Positions 1 to 7,401 of a stretch of DNA of 24,060 bases are shown one piece after another (within the stretch, counting starts at the first letter, position 1; each line of letters starts with the position of its first letter). Under the pieces are notes generated by a model. That model was not told the DNA's origin and did not search any database. It saw only the letters and a list, made by a program, of their open reading frames with translations. The DNA is from a virus. A program made the translations under genes and the position numbers. The stretch lies in IMG/VR virus record IMGVR_UViG_3300024346_000506, positions 1 to 24,060 of that record. One strand, written 5' to 3'.

Positions 1-1
1 C

Positions 2-55
2 CGATCTAACGCCATTAGCCGCGCCCTAGGCACAATCACCGTAGAACGATACTAA
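2..55 (+). CDS. 3' end of an upstream gene (partial)
   Basis: The second reading frame is open from the window edge to a TAA at 53-55 and encodes 17 residues ending SRALGTITVERY. The stretch could be the end of a helix-turn-helix or similar small protein, but it is too short to assign. The gene belongs to whatever lies to the left of the packaging genes. No family is claimed. Confidence 0.35.
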   Translation, partial: RSNAISRALGTITVERY

Positions 56-209
56 ACCGCCCTAAACGGCGCCTAGCACCCTTAGCAGCGGTGACGGGGG
101 GTTTTATAGGGGGGAAGGGGTTTTTTTGCCCGCAGGGTTTGACCCAGCACCCCGAGCCTGCTAGGACGCATATTTCTGCATAATAAAGGTTTTCTGATAA
201 GCTGTGATT
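56..209. other. G-rich gap before the terminase genes, candidate packaging (cos) region
   Basis: This gap between the partial upstream gene and the small terminase has no credible ORF. It carries three G-runs on the plus strand (96-101, 109-114 and 117-120) followed directly by seven Ts (121-127). Gaps beside the small terminase gene commonly hold the cos site in actinophages, so a packaging role is inferred from position; no cut site can be read. A weak AAAGG at 185-189 lies upstream of the terminase start. Confidence 0.35.
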
Positions 210-662
210 ATGGGCAGACCACCGAAGCCATTAGAGCAGAAGCGATTGCTAGGCAATCCAGGGCAACGACCCCTACCCGATGCAAACAGCACAATCGCCC
301 TTACAGGCGGATATGTTGAGCCAATACGCGATTTGGGCGAGGCAGGCATGGCGTTATGGGATGCGATCTACCGCAAAGGCGAACTGTGGATTAGCAGTCG
401 CACGGACACTCACTTTTTACAAATGGTCTGCGAGCAACACGATAGAAGATTGTGGCTAATGGAACGCGCTCAGGCTGACCCTGACAACTGGAGACTGTTT
501 AGGCAGTTGCACGACCTAGAAGTAATGATTAGTAATAACATGGGCAAGTTAGGACTTACCCCTTCTGACAGAACCAAACTGGGCTACGCAGAGGTCAAGG
601 CTCGCTCAAAGCTAGAGGAACTACAAGAGAAGTGGAATAAGAATGAGCAACTGGCCTCCTAG
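210..662 (+). CDS. terS: Terminase small subunit (P27-like family)
   Basis: This subunit recognises phage DNA and delivers it to the large terminase for packaging. The 150-residue product begins MGRPPKP, followed by LLGNPGQRPLPD; this opening is typical of P27-type small terminases (seen in sequence, family from known pattern). The rest is helical and charged. The ATG at 210 is preferred over the in-frame GTG at 204 because it restores the usual MGRPPKP start; neither has a strong ribosome binding site. Its last 20 bases overlap the large subunit gene, so the two are probably translationally coupled. Confidence 0.86.
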   Translation: MGRPPKPLEQKRLLGNPGQRPLPDANSTIALTGGYVEPIRDLGEAGMALWDAIYRKGELWISSRTDTHFLQMVCEQHDRRLWLMERAQADPDNWRLFRQLHDLEVMISNNMGKLGLTPSDRTKLGYAEVKARSKLEELQEKWNKNEQLAS

Positions 663-2157
663 GTGGATTACGCCAGTACCAGAAAATAGCCTTGCTACTT
701 CACACGGCATAAAAGCATCTGACTTCATCAACACCTTCGCTGTCGTTACAAAAGACTCTGTGGGTGGCAAAGCGGGAACCCCTATGCAACTCCGCGACTG
801 GCAAAAGAATCTGCTAGAGAGCGCATTTGCAGCAGACGGTGACGGCTTTCGCCATTCTGTTTCACTCGTGGGCCAGCCTCGAAAAAACGGCAAAAGCGCC
901 TTGGCTTCTGGCATCGCACTCTGGTCGCTCCTAACTGGACCTAGAGGCGGTGAGGTCTACTCTTGCGCTGCTGACAAGGATCAGGCACGCATTGTGTTCG
1001 GTGAAGCAAAAAAGATGCTTGAAAACGAGCCAGAGCTATCTGAGATGGCGAAAATCTACCGAGACGCTATTGAGATTCCGTCCACAGGATCTGTATACCG
1101 AGTGCTGTCAGCAGAAGCCTTTACAAAAGAAGGACTCTCACCGACAATGGTAATCTTCGATGAGCTTCATGCTCAGCCAAACCGTGAACTCTTTGATGTT
1201 ATGCAACTTGCTCAGGGTGCGCGTGGCAATCTAGCCACTATGTTCTGTATTACGACTGCTGGTCAGAAATCAGACTCAACGGGGCAAGACTCAATCGCCT
1301 ACTCTCTCTATCAGTATGGGCAAAAGGTGGCTCGTGGTGAAATAGATGACCCTCGATTCTTCATGGCATGGTGGGAAGCAGAGGCAGACGCCGATTACCG
1401 CGATCCAAAGACTTGGGAAGACGCAAACCCTGGCTTTGGTGACATCAACAGCGCAGAGGACTTCCAAAGCACCGTGCTGAGAACTCCAGAAGCAGAATTT
1501 CGTACAAAACGATGCAACCAATGGGTGTCTAGCAACCTAAGCTGGCTTCCAACAGGCTTGTGGGATAAATTAGAGGTTGAGCAAGAAATTAGCCATGAGG
1601 ACGAGCTTGTAATCGGCTTTGACGGCTCTTTCAGCGGTGACACGACAGTTTTGGTCGGATGTACAGTTCCAAAAGAGGAAGGTGAGCAACCTCACATCTT
1701 CCTAATCAAGGCTTGGGAGAAGGGTCCCAACGATGATAACTCGTGGAGAGTAAACATAACGGATGTTGAGAACGAAATCATCGCGTTCTGCCAAAAGCAC
1801 CCTAGAGTAAGAGAAATTGCTTGCGACCCTTATCGCTGGCAACGAACAATGGCTTATCTTGACGAGCTAGGGCTACCTATCGTGGAGTTCCCCTCCACAT
1901 CGGCTGCTCGAATGGTCAAGGCAACGGCAAGGTTCTATGACGCCGTGCTAGAGGAGAAAATAACTCATTCTGGTGATCCACTACTAGCAAGACACTTGGA
2001 CAACTGCGCTTTGAAGATAGATAACATCGGACCGCGCATTGTAAAAGAGAATCGCCATAGTAATCGCCGTATTGACGCCGCAGTTGCAGCAGTCATCGCT
2101 TACGAAAGGGCTACCGTAGGTAGAATGGAAGAAGTAGTGCCACAAGTATTTGTATAG
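643..2157 (+). CDS. terL: Terminase large subunit (ATPase and nuclease)
   Basis: The 504-residue DNA-packaging motor has both expected domains. The ATPase half has Walker A GQPRKNGKS at residues 77-85 and Walker B MVIFDE at 169-174 (D173, E174). The RNase H-like nuclease half shows three acidic positions: D327 in IGFDGS, D395 in ACDPYRW and D478 in RRIDAAVAA. Length is normal and nothing looks broken. The ATG at 643 lies inside the small subunit gene with AGAGAAG shortly upstream. In the cell it docks on the portal and translocates DNA into the prohead, then cuts it. Confidence 0.97.
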   Translation: MSNWPPRWITPVPENSLATSHGIKASDFINTFAVVTKDSVGGKAGTPMQLRDWQKNLLESAFAADGDGFRHSVSLVGQPRKNGKSALASGIALWSLLTGPRGGEVYSCAADKDQARIVFGEAKKMLENEPELSEMAKIYRDAIEIPSTGSVYRVLSAEAFTKEGLSPTMVIFDELHAQPNRELFDVMQLAQGARGNLATMFCITTAGQKSDSTGQDSIAYSLYQYGQKVARGEIDDPRFFMAWWEAEADADYRDPKTWEDANPGFGDINSAEDFQSTVLRTPEAEFRTKRCNQWVSSNLSWLPTGLWDKLEVEQEISHEDELVIGFDGSFSGDTTVLVGCTVPKEEGEQPHIFLIKAWEKGPNDDNSWRVNITDVENEIIAFCQKHPRVREIACDPYRWQRTMAYLDELGLPIVEFPSTSAARMVKATARFYDAVLEEKITHSGDPLLARHLDNCALKIDNIGPRIVKENRHSNRRIDAAVAAVIAYERATVGRMEEVVPQVFV

Positions 2158-2163
2158 GTTGAA

Positions 2164-2298
2164 ATGACAGCGACAATTTTGCAGATTGCAGGCGCAACAC
2201 TTATCTCAATAGGTGCAGCGCTTATTTATCTGCCCCTTGGAATCATTCTAGCGGGGCTTACGGCACTCGTGTTCGGTATTGCTTTGGAGCGTAACTAA
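2164..2298 (+). CDS. Small membrane protein between terminase and portal
   Basis: A 44-residue ORF (ATG at 2164, TAA at 2296-2298) is almost entirely hydrophobic, with two short apolar stretches (about residues 8-24 and 25-40) divided by the turn YLPLG, and ends with the charged residues ERN. It begins 6 bases after the terminase stop and its stop overlaps the portal start as TAATG, so it sits in a coupled chain, which supports it being real. It is probably an inner-membrane peptide. Its role is unknown; small apolar ORFs in packaging modules have no established function. Confidence 0.7.
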   Translation: MTATILQIAGATLISIGAALIYLPLGIILAGLTALVFGIALERN

Positions 2299-3614
2299 TG
2301 CTAAATAATCTTTTTGAAAAACGCGCAGTGTCATTTCAGTCCGTCTGGGGATCTGGTGACTTTCTGGAAAGCCAGTCCCAAGCTGGGACTTCGGTGACTA
2401 CAGATAGCGCCCTACAGCTAAACGCGGTGTTCTCTGCGGTGTCACTTATCTCCGACACCTTGGCAACTCTGCCAATAGACGCCTACATCCGTAGAGACGG
2501 CGCTCGCTACGCCTATCGTCCACGACCAGCGTGGGTGACCAATCCTGACATTGACACGACCAAGGAGGCTTTCTATGGCTCTGCAATCGTTTCTCTGCTA
2601 CTAGAAGGCAATACCTTTATTCGCATCTTCCGCAACAATAAGGGAGAGGTTCTAAACCTCAATGTCTTGAACCCATTAGATGTAGAGATCAAGCGCAACG
2701 GTCTTGGAAGAATCATGTTCAATGTCAAGGGAGAGAAGAAGGCTCTTAGCTCCGATGACATTCTATTTATCCCAGATGTAGTGAAGCCAGGTCACCTTCG
2801 TGGAATCTCTCGCGTAGAGGCGCTAAAGGAGAATTTCGGTTTGGCTAAGGCTCTGGAGAACTACGCAAGCAAGTTCTTTGGGTCTGGCACTCAGACTTCT
2901 GGTGTTCTAGAGGTCCCAGGCAACCTAACCTCAGATCAAGCAAAAATGATGCAGGATGCGTTTGATTCTCGTCACCGTGGCTGGAATAAGGCACACAAGA
3001 CTGCAATCGTCACGGGCGGTGCTACTTACAAGCCAACCAATGTTCCAAATGACCAAGCTCAGTTTTTAGACTCTCGCAGAATGGCCGTAGAGGATGTTGC
3101 TCGTGCATTCAACATTCCACCACACCTTCTAGGGCTTCCAGGCGCTGCAAGCTACAACAGCGTTGAGATGAACAACATCGCATTCGTTACTCACACCCTT
3201 AGACCTATAGCTCAGAAGCTAGAGACGGCTCTGTCAGGGCTATTGCAACAAGAGACGGGTCTTGATTCAGTATTCATCAAAATAAGCCTAGACGGGCTTC
3301 TGAGAGCAGACATCAACTCTCGTACAGAGTCTTATTCTCGTGGACTCCAAGCTGGTTACTACAAGATCAACGACATCCGCCGTTTCGAGGACCTAGTGCC
3401 TATCACCGATCCATCAGCAGAAACAGTGCGCGTTCCACTTGCCAATGTGAATGTGGACGCTGCCGACCTGAGCGCAATGGCTACTAAGGTCGAGATGCTA
3501 CAGCGCCTAATTCAGTCCGGTTATGACCCAGAGGACGCTTCACAGAAACTGGGACTACCAAGCTTTGTCCACACTGGCAAGGTTTCAGTACAGCTACAGC
3601 AGGAGGGTCAATAA
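2298..3614 (+). CDS. Portal protein (HK97-type)
   Basis: The 438-residue product forms the dodecameric ring at the capsid vertex through which DNA enters. Recognisable portal features are the N-terminal LNAVFSAVSLISDTLATLP segment, then NPLDVEIKRN with a short beta region, ILFIPD, the central SKFFGSGTQTSGVL region, and the late FNIPPHLLGLPGAASYNSVE block typical of HK97 gp3-like portals. It follows the terminase as expected and starts at a TAATG overlap with the small membrane gene. Length is within the family range and no oddity is seen. Confidence 0.95.
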   Translation: MLNNLFEKRAVSFQSVWGSGDFLESQSQAGTSVTTDSALQLNAVFSAVSLISDTLATLPIDAYIRRDGARYAYRPRPAWVTNPDIDTTKEAFYGSAIVSLLLEGNTFIRIFRNNKGEVLNLNVLNPLDVEIKRNGLGRIMFNVKGEKKALSSDDILFIPDVVKPGHLRGISRVEALKENFGLAKALENYASKFFGSGTQTSGVLEVPGNLTSDQAKMMQDAFDSRHRGWNKAHKTAIVTGGATYKPTNVPNDQAQFLDSRRMAVEDVARAFNIPPHLLGLPGAASYNSVEMNNIAFVTHTLRPIAQKLETALSGLLQQETGLDSVFIKISLDGLLRADINSRTESYSRGLQAGYYKINDIRRFEDLVPITDPSAETVRVPLANVNVDAADLSAMATKVEMLQRLIQSGYDPEDASQKLGLPSFVHTGKVSVQLQQEGQ

Positions 3615-3892
3615 TGACAGTGCTCAACAACGCCATCACGCTATCAAACACCGTAGCAACTCCTATCATCGTGCCAGATAATCAGAGACAGGTCGTGTAC
3701 TTGCACAACTTGACCAAAAGCTCTAATGAATACATCCACATTGGCAATTCAGATGTCACGCTAACAAACAGTTTCCACCTAGATCCAGGACAAACAGTCG
3801 AACTACAGATACCAGCAGGTGACTCGCTATGGGCTATGTCAGACCCTGATGGATTAGTAGTTGGGGTGTTGCAAATGCAGAATAGGGACTAA
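3614..3892 (+). CDS. Small beta-rich protein of the head module
   Basis: This 92-residue protein has alternating short polar and apolar segments (VVYLHNLTKSSNEYIHIGN, then LDPGQTVELQIPAGDSLWAM), consistent with an all-beta fold such as a small jelly roll. GGAGGG at 3602-3607 gives a strong ribosome binding site, and the start overlaps the portal stop as TAATG. No catalytic motif is visible. Its position between portal and protease suggests a head-associated or decoration protein, but that is inference from context; the family is not recognised. Confidence 0.8.
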   Translation: MTVLNNAITLSNTVATPIIVPDNQRQVVYLHNLTKSSNEYIHIGNSDVTLTNSFHLDPGQTVELQIPAGDSLWAMSDPDGLVVGVLQMQNRD

Positions 3893-5157
3893 TGATCAAC
3901 GACATAGAGGAGAACATAGATGGCCTTGATACCAGATCCGTCAGGGATACCAAAGACGGACAAGAAGCCAGAGCCGAAACCAGAACAGAAGCCTGTCAAG
4001 ATTGTGACGGAAACTGTGAAGTCTGTGGATACGCCGAAGCCAGCTCCAAAGAAAACAACAGCGAAGAAGTCAGGCAAGTAAACCTAGCTCCACCAGCATA
4101 TATGCGAGCTGCTGCCCGTAGGGGTATCGCATACTATGAGGAGGGACTCGGAGGCGATGGCTTAGTTGATAGAACTATCAGAGAAGCTCGCGCAATGGCT
4201 CAGGGGAATGTCACTGCTGAGAAGTGGGTCAGGATTCGGGCTTGGATTGCTCGTCATCTTGTTGATCTTGATTCTCCTGCTGCTTCGCCTGACTCTGCTG
4301 AATACCCAAGTGCTGGTGTAGTTGCACACTTACTATGGGGTTCTGGTCCTTCTAAACGAGGCGCTCAGAGAGCTTTAGCTTACGCCGAGGGTGTAGTAGC
4401 TAGAATAGAACAAGAGAATGAAGGCAGAGCGAAAGGCCAAGCATTGTCCAAGATTGAGACACGCACAACTTCTATTGAGTTGGCAGAGATCCGCGAAGCG
4501 GGAGATAGCATGACCTTTGAGGGTTATGCCGCTATCTTTGACTCACCAAGTGAGCCACTTCCGTTTATTGAGAGAATAGCCCCTGGCGCATTCAAGCGCT
4601 CTATTGAGGCTCGCAATGACATCAAGATGCTGTGGAACCACGACACGGGCGTTATCCTAGGCTCTAGCCGAGCTGGAACCCTACGCCTAGTCGAGGACGA
4701 GCGAGGGCTAAAGGTAGTGGCTTCACTGCCTAACACCAGCGCTGGTCGTGACACCGCAGAGCTTCTACGCCGTGGAGATGTAGATTCTATGTCTTTCGGG
4801 TTTTCAGTGCCTTCAGGTGGAGATGAGTGGAGTCCGGATGGACAACAGCGCACTCTAAAGAGCGTCAGACTCCATGAAGTTTCTATCGTTGCTTTCCCCG
4901 CGTATTCAGCGACTGCTGGTACTACTTCAGTTCGTGGACTAGATGTTGTGGCTGAAAGGGCAGAAGTTGATGCAGACGCACTAGCCGATGCAATGACCAA
5001 ACTTGAAAATGGCGAGCAACTATCTGAAGAAGAAGGTCGCTTGCTAAATCAAGCAATTACAGGCTCCACTCTTGTAGAGGCTCAGCCAGAGCCAAAGGGT
5101 GACCTAGAGCGCCTAGCTCTAAAGAAGCTAAAGCTCAAACTACTGACAGGAAACTAA
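3892..5157 (+). CDS. Capsid maturation protease (HK97 prohead protease) with extra N-terminal domain
   Basis: The frame encodes 421 residues. The C-terminal half is a U35-type prohead protease: GYAAIFDSPSEPLPFIERI at 211-229, WNHD with the catalytic-type H250, DSMSFGF with S299/S301, and HEVSIVAFPAY at 328-338. Residues 64-172 form a separate helical domain (APPAYMRAAARRG, WVRIRAWIARHLVDLD, HLLWGSGPSKRGAQRA) that I recall from other phage proteases with no known activity. Residues 35-45 carry CxxC-x3-CxxC. The true start is uncertain: the 3892 ATG overlaps the upstream stop with a short TAGGG, the next in-frame ATG is 4102 and would remove part of the conserved domain, and another ORF occupies 3920-4081 in a second frame. 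The last third (about 350-421) is a charged tail. The protease would clip the capsid delta domain during maturation. Confidence 0.9.
   Translation: MINDIEENIDGLDTRSVRDTKDGQEARAETRTEACQDCDGNCEVCGYAEASSKENNSEEVRQVNLAPPAYMRAAARRGIAYYEEGLGGDGLVDRTIREARAMAQGNVTAEKWVRIRAWIARHLVDLDSPAASPDSAEYPSAGVVAHLLWGSGPSKRGAQRALAYAEGVVARIEQENEGRAKGQALSKIETRTTSIELAEIREAGDSMTFEGYAAIFDSPSEPLPFIERIAPGAFKRSIEARNDIKMLWNHDTGVILGSSRAGTLRLVEDERGLKVVASLPNTSAGRDTAELLRRGDVDSMSFGFSVPSGGDEWSPDGQQRTLKSVRLHEVSIVAFPAYSATAGTTSVRGLDVVAERAEVDADALADAMTKLENGEQLSEEEGRLLNQAITGSTLVEAQPEPKGDLERLALKKLKLKLLTGN
3907..3912 (+). promoter_or_regulatory. Strong ribosome binding site for an internal second-frame ORF
   Basis: GAGGAG lies 7 bases before the ATG at 3920. 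That ATG is out of frame with the protease, so this ideal site serves the Lys/Pro-rich ORF and not the protease frame. Confidence 0.6.
3920..4081 (+). CDS. Lys/Pro-rich small protein overlapping the protease 5' end in another frame
   Basis: This 53-residue ORF begins MALIPDPSGIPKTDKK and continues with KPEPKPEQKP, then PKPAPKKTTAKKSGK before a TAA at 4079-4081. It lies one frame away (-1 relative shift would join it to the protease) from the 3892 frame and has a textbook ribosome binding site, GAGGAG with a 7-base spacer. The regular Pro/Lys/Glu composition looks like a genuine disordered, basic phage peptide and not a random shadow. It may be an independent small protein, or the leader of a frameshifted protease. 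Which of the two overlapping readings is used in 3920-4081 cannot be settled by eye. Confidence 0.55.
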   Translation: MALIPDPSGIPKTDKKPEPKPEQKPVKIVTETVKSVDTPKPAPKKTTAKKSGK

Positions 5158-5394
5158 ATGGCTACTAAAGCAGAAATCAAAAAAGCTATTCTGGCAGTTG
5201 CTGGAAACCCAGAGTCTGGTGTTGTATTCCAACTAGCAGACGCTTGGGCAGATGCAATCGTTGGCCTTGATGCTAAAGTGCCTTTCGATCCAGAAGCCAA
5301 AGACGGCGATGGAGACGGTATGGTCCAAGACGGCACACCTTTTGAAAGGCCAGCTAAAGAAACCCGCGTAACTAAGGCAAGCGAGAAGCGATAA
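5158..5394 (+). CDS. Small acidic protein with EF-hand-like calcium loop
   Basis: The 78-residue product starts immediately after the protease stop. Residues 1-40 are helical (KAEIKKAILAVAG and FQLADAWADAIVGLD). Residues 42-58 contain FDPEAKDGDGDGMVQDGTP, whose regularly spaced aspartates resemble a DxDxDG calcium-binding loop. The same DGDG-VQDGTPxERP element recurs in actinophage structural proteins as I recall. A lysine-rich tail follows. It is the last gene before a strong terminator. The role is unknown; a head-assembly accessory is the most that context suggests. Confidence 0.8.
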   Translation: MATKAEIKKAILAVAGNPESGVVFQLADAWADAIVGLDAKVPFDPEAKDGDGDGMVQDGTPFERPAKETRVTKASEKR

Positions 5395-5409
5395 GCCCCT
5401 TTCGGGTTC

Positions 5410-5443
5410 CCCCTCAGAGATTACTCTGGGGGGTTTTCTCTTT
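5410..5443 (+). terminator. Intrinsic terminator between protease operon and capsid gene
   Basis: A 10-bp stem (5410-5419 with 5424-5433, one G-U pair) closes a 4-base ATTA loop and is followed by TTTTCTCTTT at 5434-5443. It separates the packaging operon from the major capsid gene. Confidence 0.88.
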
Positions 5444-5553
5444 GGTGCGGAAAACAGCTGTAAAATTTACATAACGGATGTGAGTCAGCTCTGCCGTGTA
5501 GCAGTTGCGTCAGCGCGGCTGGTAATGATAACCACTAACTAATAGGAGACATA
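5444..5553 (+). promoter_or_regulatory. Capsid gene leader with candidate promoter
   Basis: This 110-base gap lies between a terminator and the capsid gene, so a promoter is expected. TGTAAAAT at 5459-5466 is a -10-like element inside the odd palindrome TGTAAAATTTACA. No clear -35 of the TTGACA type lies upstream of it. A second weak option is TTGCGT at 5505-5510 with GATAAC at 5527-5532. The stretch 5486-5520 has short complementary segments (CAGC with GCTG) that could fold. AGGAG at 5544-5548 is the capsid ribosome binding site. Confidence 0.35.
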
Positions 5554-6720
5554 ATGTCTGAGTTCATCACTGCTCAGCAGGAAGTCCGTGCCAACCTGAC
5601 CGAGCAGATCCGCGATGTAATCGAATCTGCCGAGTCTGAGAGCCGTGGACTAGACGCTGCTGAACTAGAGAAGATTGACCGTATCGAAGCCGACATCCGC
5701 CGTGCGGACGAGGCAATCGCTGTTGCTACCCGCAACGAGGAGCGCAAGTCAGCACTTTCAGCTGCTGCTAAGGGCTTCGTTGTTGCAGAATCAGTTGAAG
5801 AACGTTCTTCTGCTGACATCCTTCGCAACATTGCCGAGACTCGTGGAAACCACACCTTCGAAGCTCGTACCCTAACCCCTTCGGACAACACCGTTCCAAA
5901 GACCTTCTACAACCAGGTATTTGATGTTGCCCGCCTAGTTGGACCGATGCTAGATGCAGGTCAGCGAATCAACACCGCTGGCGGAGAAGACATCACCATC
6001 CCAACTTTGACTCAGTACTCAACTGCAACCCTAAAGGCTGCTGGCGCTGCTCTTTCAGAGTCTGAGCCAACTTACTCCAGCATCACCCTTGGTGCTTACA
6101 AGTACGGTCTGTTGATCCCAGTTGCTAACGAGCTAATCACTGACGCTGGCTTCGACATCTCTGCTCACCTTGCAGAGCAGGCTGGTAACGGTCTAGGTTA
6201 CGCAGTAAACGCTGCTCTAACCACTGGATCTGGATCATCTGAGCCAAACGGTGTTGTAACCGCTTCTGGTGCAGGTGTAACAGGTGGAACTGGCGTAGCT
6301 GGTGCATTCACCGCTGATGACCTAATTGACCTTGCTTACTCGGTTGATGGTGCAGTTCGCCGTCTACCAGGTGCAACATTCCAGGCTAACGGTGCAAGCA
6401 TCGGCGCAATGCGTAAGCTAAAGGATGACAACGGTCAGTACCTATGGCAGGCTGGTCTAGCTGCTGGTCAGCCAGACACCTTCGCTGGCTTCCGCGTAAT
6501 CGAGAACCCTGCTTTGGCTGACACCGGACTAGACGCTAAGTCTGTCGTATTCGGTGACATCTCCAGCTACAAGGTTCGCGTTGCAGGTGGCCTACAGGTT
6601 GCTACCTCTGCTGACTACGCATTCGGTAACGATGTAACCACCTACCGTGTTGTAATGCGCGTAGATGGTGACCTTACCCACGCTGGTCACATCAAGCACT
6701 TCGTTGGTGGCGCAAGCTAA
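5554..6720 (+). CDS. Major capsid protein (HK97 fold)
   Basis: The 388-residue product is an HK97-type shell protein. Residues 1 to about 95 are a charged, helical coiled-coil (TEQIRDVIESAESESRGLD, EKIDRIEADIRRADEAI) matching the delta scaffolding domain, expected to be removed by the upstream protease near residues 95-110. The mature part has a P-rich start, the E-loop region around residues 140-165 (GEDITIPTLTQYST), GLLIPVANELI and the C-terminal domain ending HIKHFVGGAS. It stands as a single-gene unit between two terminators, with a good AGGAG site, as expected for the most abundant protein. Leucine codons are strikingly biased to CTA. Confidence 0.95.
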   Translation: MSEFITAQQEVRANLTEQIRDVIESAESESRGLDAAELEKIDRIEADIRRADEAIAVATRNEERKSALSAAAKGFVVAESVEERSSADILRNIAETRGNHTFEARTLTPSDNTVPKTFYNQVFDVARLVGPMLDAGQRINTAGGEDITIPTLTQYSTATLKAAGAALSESEPTYSSITLGAYKYGLLIPVANELITDAGFDISAHLAEQAGNGLGYAVNAALTTGSGSSEPNGVVTASGAGVTGGTGVAGAFTADDLIDLAYSVDGAVRRLPGATFQANGASIGAMRKLKDDNGQYLWQAGLAAGQPDTFAGFRVIENPALADTGLDAKSVVFGDISSYKVRVAGGLQVATSADYAFGNDVTTYRVVMRVDGDLTHAGHIKHFVGGAS

Positions 6721-6736
6721 TCCATCGTAAGTAACG

Positions 6737-6775
6737 AAACCCCCTTGGAAGCTAGGTCCAGGGGGGTTTCTCTTT
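6737..6775 (+). terminator. Intrinsic terminator after the capsid gene
   Basis: A 13-bp stem (6737-6749 with 6757-6769, one T-G wobble) with a 7-base loop carries the T-rich tail TTTCTCTTT at 6767-6775. The tail matches the other two terminators in this window. Confidence 0.9.
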
Positions 6776-6792
6776 ACCTTGGAGATTGCAGG

Positions 6793-6798
6793 TAAACT
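6793..6798 (+). promoter_or_regulatory. Candidate -10 element, possibly leaderless start
   Basis: TAAACT ends 6 bases before the ATG at 6805, which would place the transcription start at or next to the start codon. No Shine-Dalgarno sequence lies at normal distance, which fits a leaderless message. No good TTGACA-like -35 is present; the base stretch at that distance is the terminator tail CTCTTT. Confidence 0.4.
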
Positions 6799-6804
6799 AT
6801 TACT

Positions 6805-7401
6805 ATGGCGATTACAAACGGATACACCACGCTCAGCGAGGTAAAGAGCATTTTGCGTCTAACCGACTCCGTGGATGACACCCTATTGGAAGTTTGCATC
6901 GAGTCTGCCTCTCGCCAAATTGACACTCATTGTGAGAGAGTCTTTACTTCAGGTGAGGCAACCCGTGTCTTTGCTCCACTAGGCGGAAACCTTTGCGAAA
7001 TAGACGATATTACTTCGGTTACAAGCATCAAGACAAGCTCAGGATCTGATGGAACTTTTGATGTCACTTGGACCGCAACCGACTACCAGCTAGAGCCTCT
7101 AAACGGGCTTCTAGGGGGGCTACAAGCGCCTTACACACGCATTAGGGCAGTTGGAGACTATTCCTTCCCTACATCAGGGGAAGAAGCCACTGTAGAGGTC
7201 ACAGGGACTTTCGGTTATGGCGAAGAAGTGCCTACCGATGTCAAGCAGGCTTGCAACATTATGGCTATTCGTCAGTTCAAGCGCTACGACTCCCCTCTGG
7301 GCGTTGCAGGATTCGGTGACATTGGTGTTGTCCGAGTTAGCCGTGTTGATCCAGATGTTGAAAGCCTTTTGGCTCCATACCGCAAAATTAGGATGGCATA
7401 G
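6805..7401 (+). CDS. Head-tail connector (gp6-like adaptor)
   Basis: The 198-residue product begins with the helix-rich opening of gp6-like adaptors (TTLSEVKSILRLTD, DDTLLEVCIESASRQIDTHC), continues with a beta region ending YTRIRAVGDYSFP, and closes with EEVPTDVKQACNIMAIRQFKRY-type helix and LLAPYRKIRMA. This layout is typical of the ring that joins portal and tail. It is the first gene after the capsid terminator and is coupled to the next gene by a TAGTG overlap. A Shine-Dalgarno site at normal spacing is missing. Confidence 0.85.
   Translation: MAITNGYTTLSEVKSILRLTDSVDDTLLEVCIESASRQIDTHCERVFTSGEATRVFAPLGGNLCEIDDITSVTSIKTSSGSDGTFDVTWTATDYQLEPLNGLLGGLQAPYTRIRAVGDYSFPTSGEEATVEVTGTFGYGEEVPTDVKQACNIMAIRQFKRYDSPLGVAGFGDIGVVRVSRVDPDVESLLAPYRKIRMA

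Noticed and set aside
4524-5000. 158-residue minus-strand ORF
   Set aside because: It lies opposite the protease core and is rich in Ser/Ala/Arg as expected of an antisense shadow; the plus-strand frame carries catalytic motifs.
5574-5891. 105-residue minus-strand ORF under the capsid gene
   Set aside because: It is a shadow of the delta domain, with Ser/Arg runs produced by the codons opposite.
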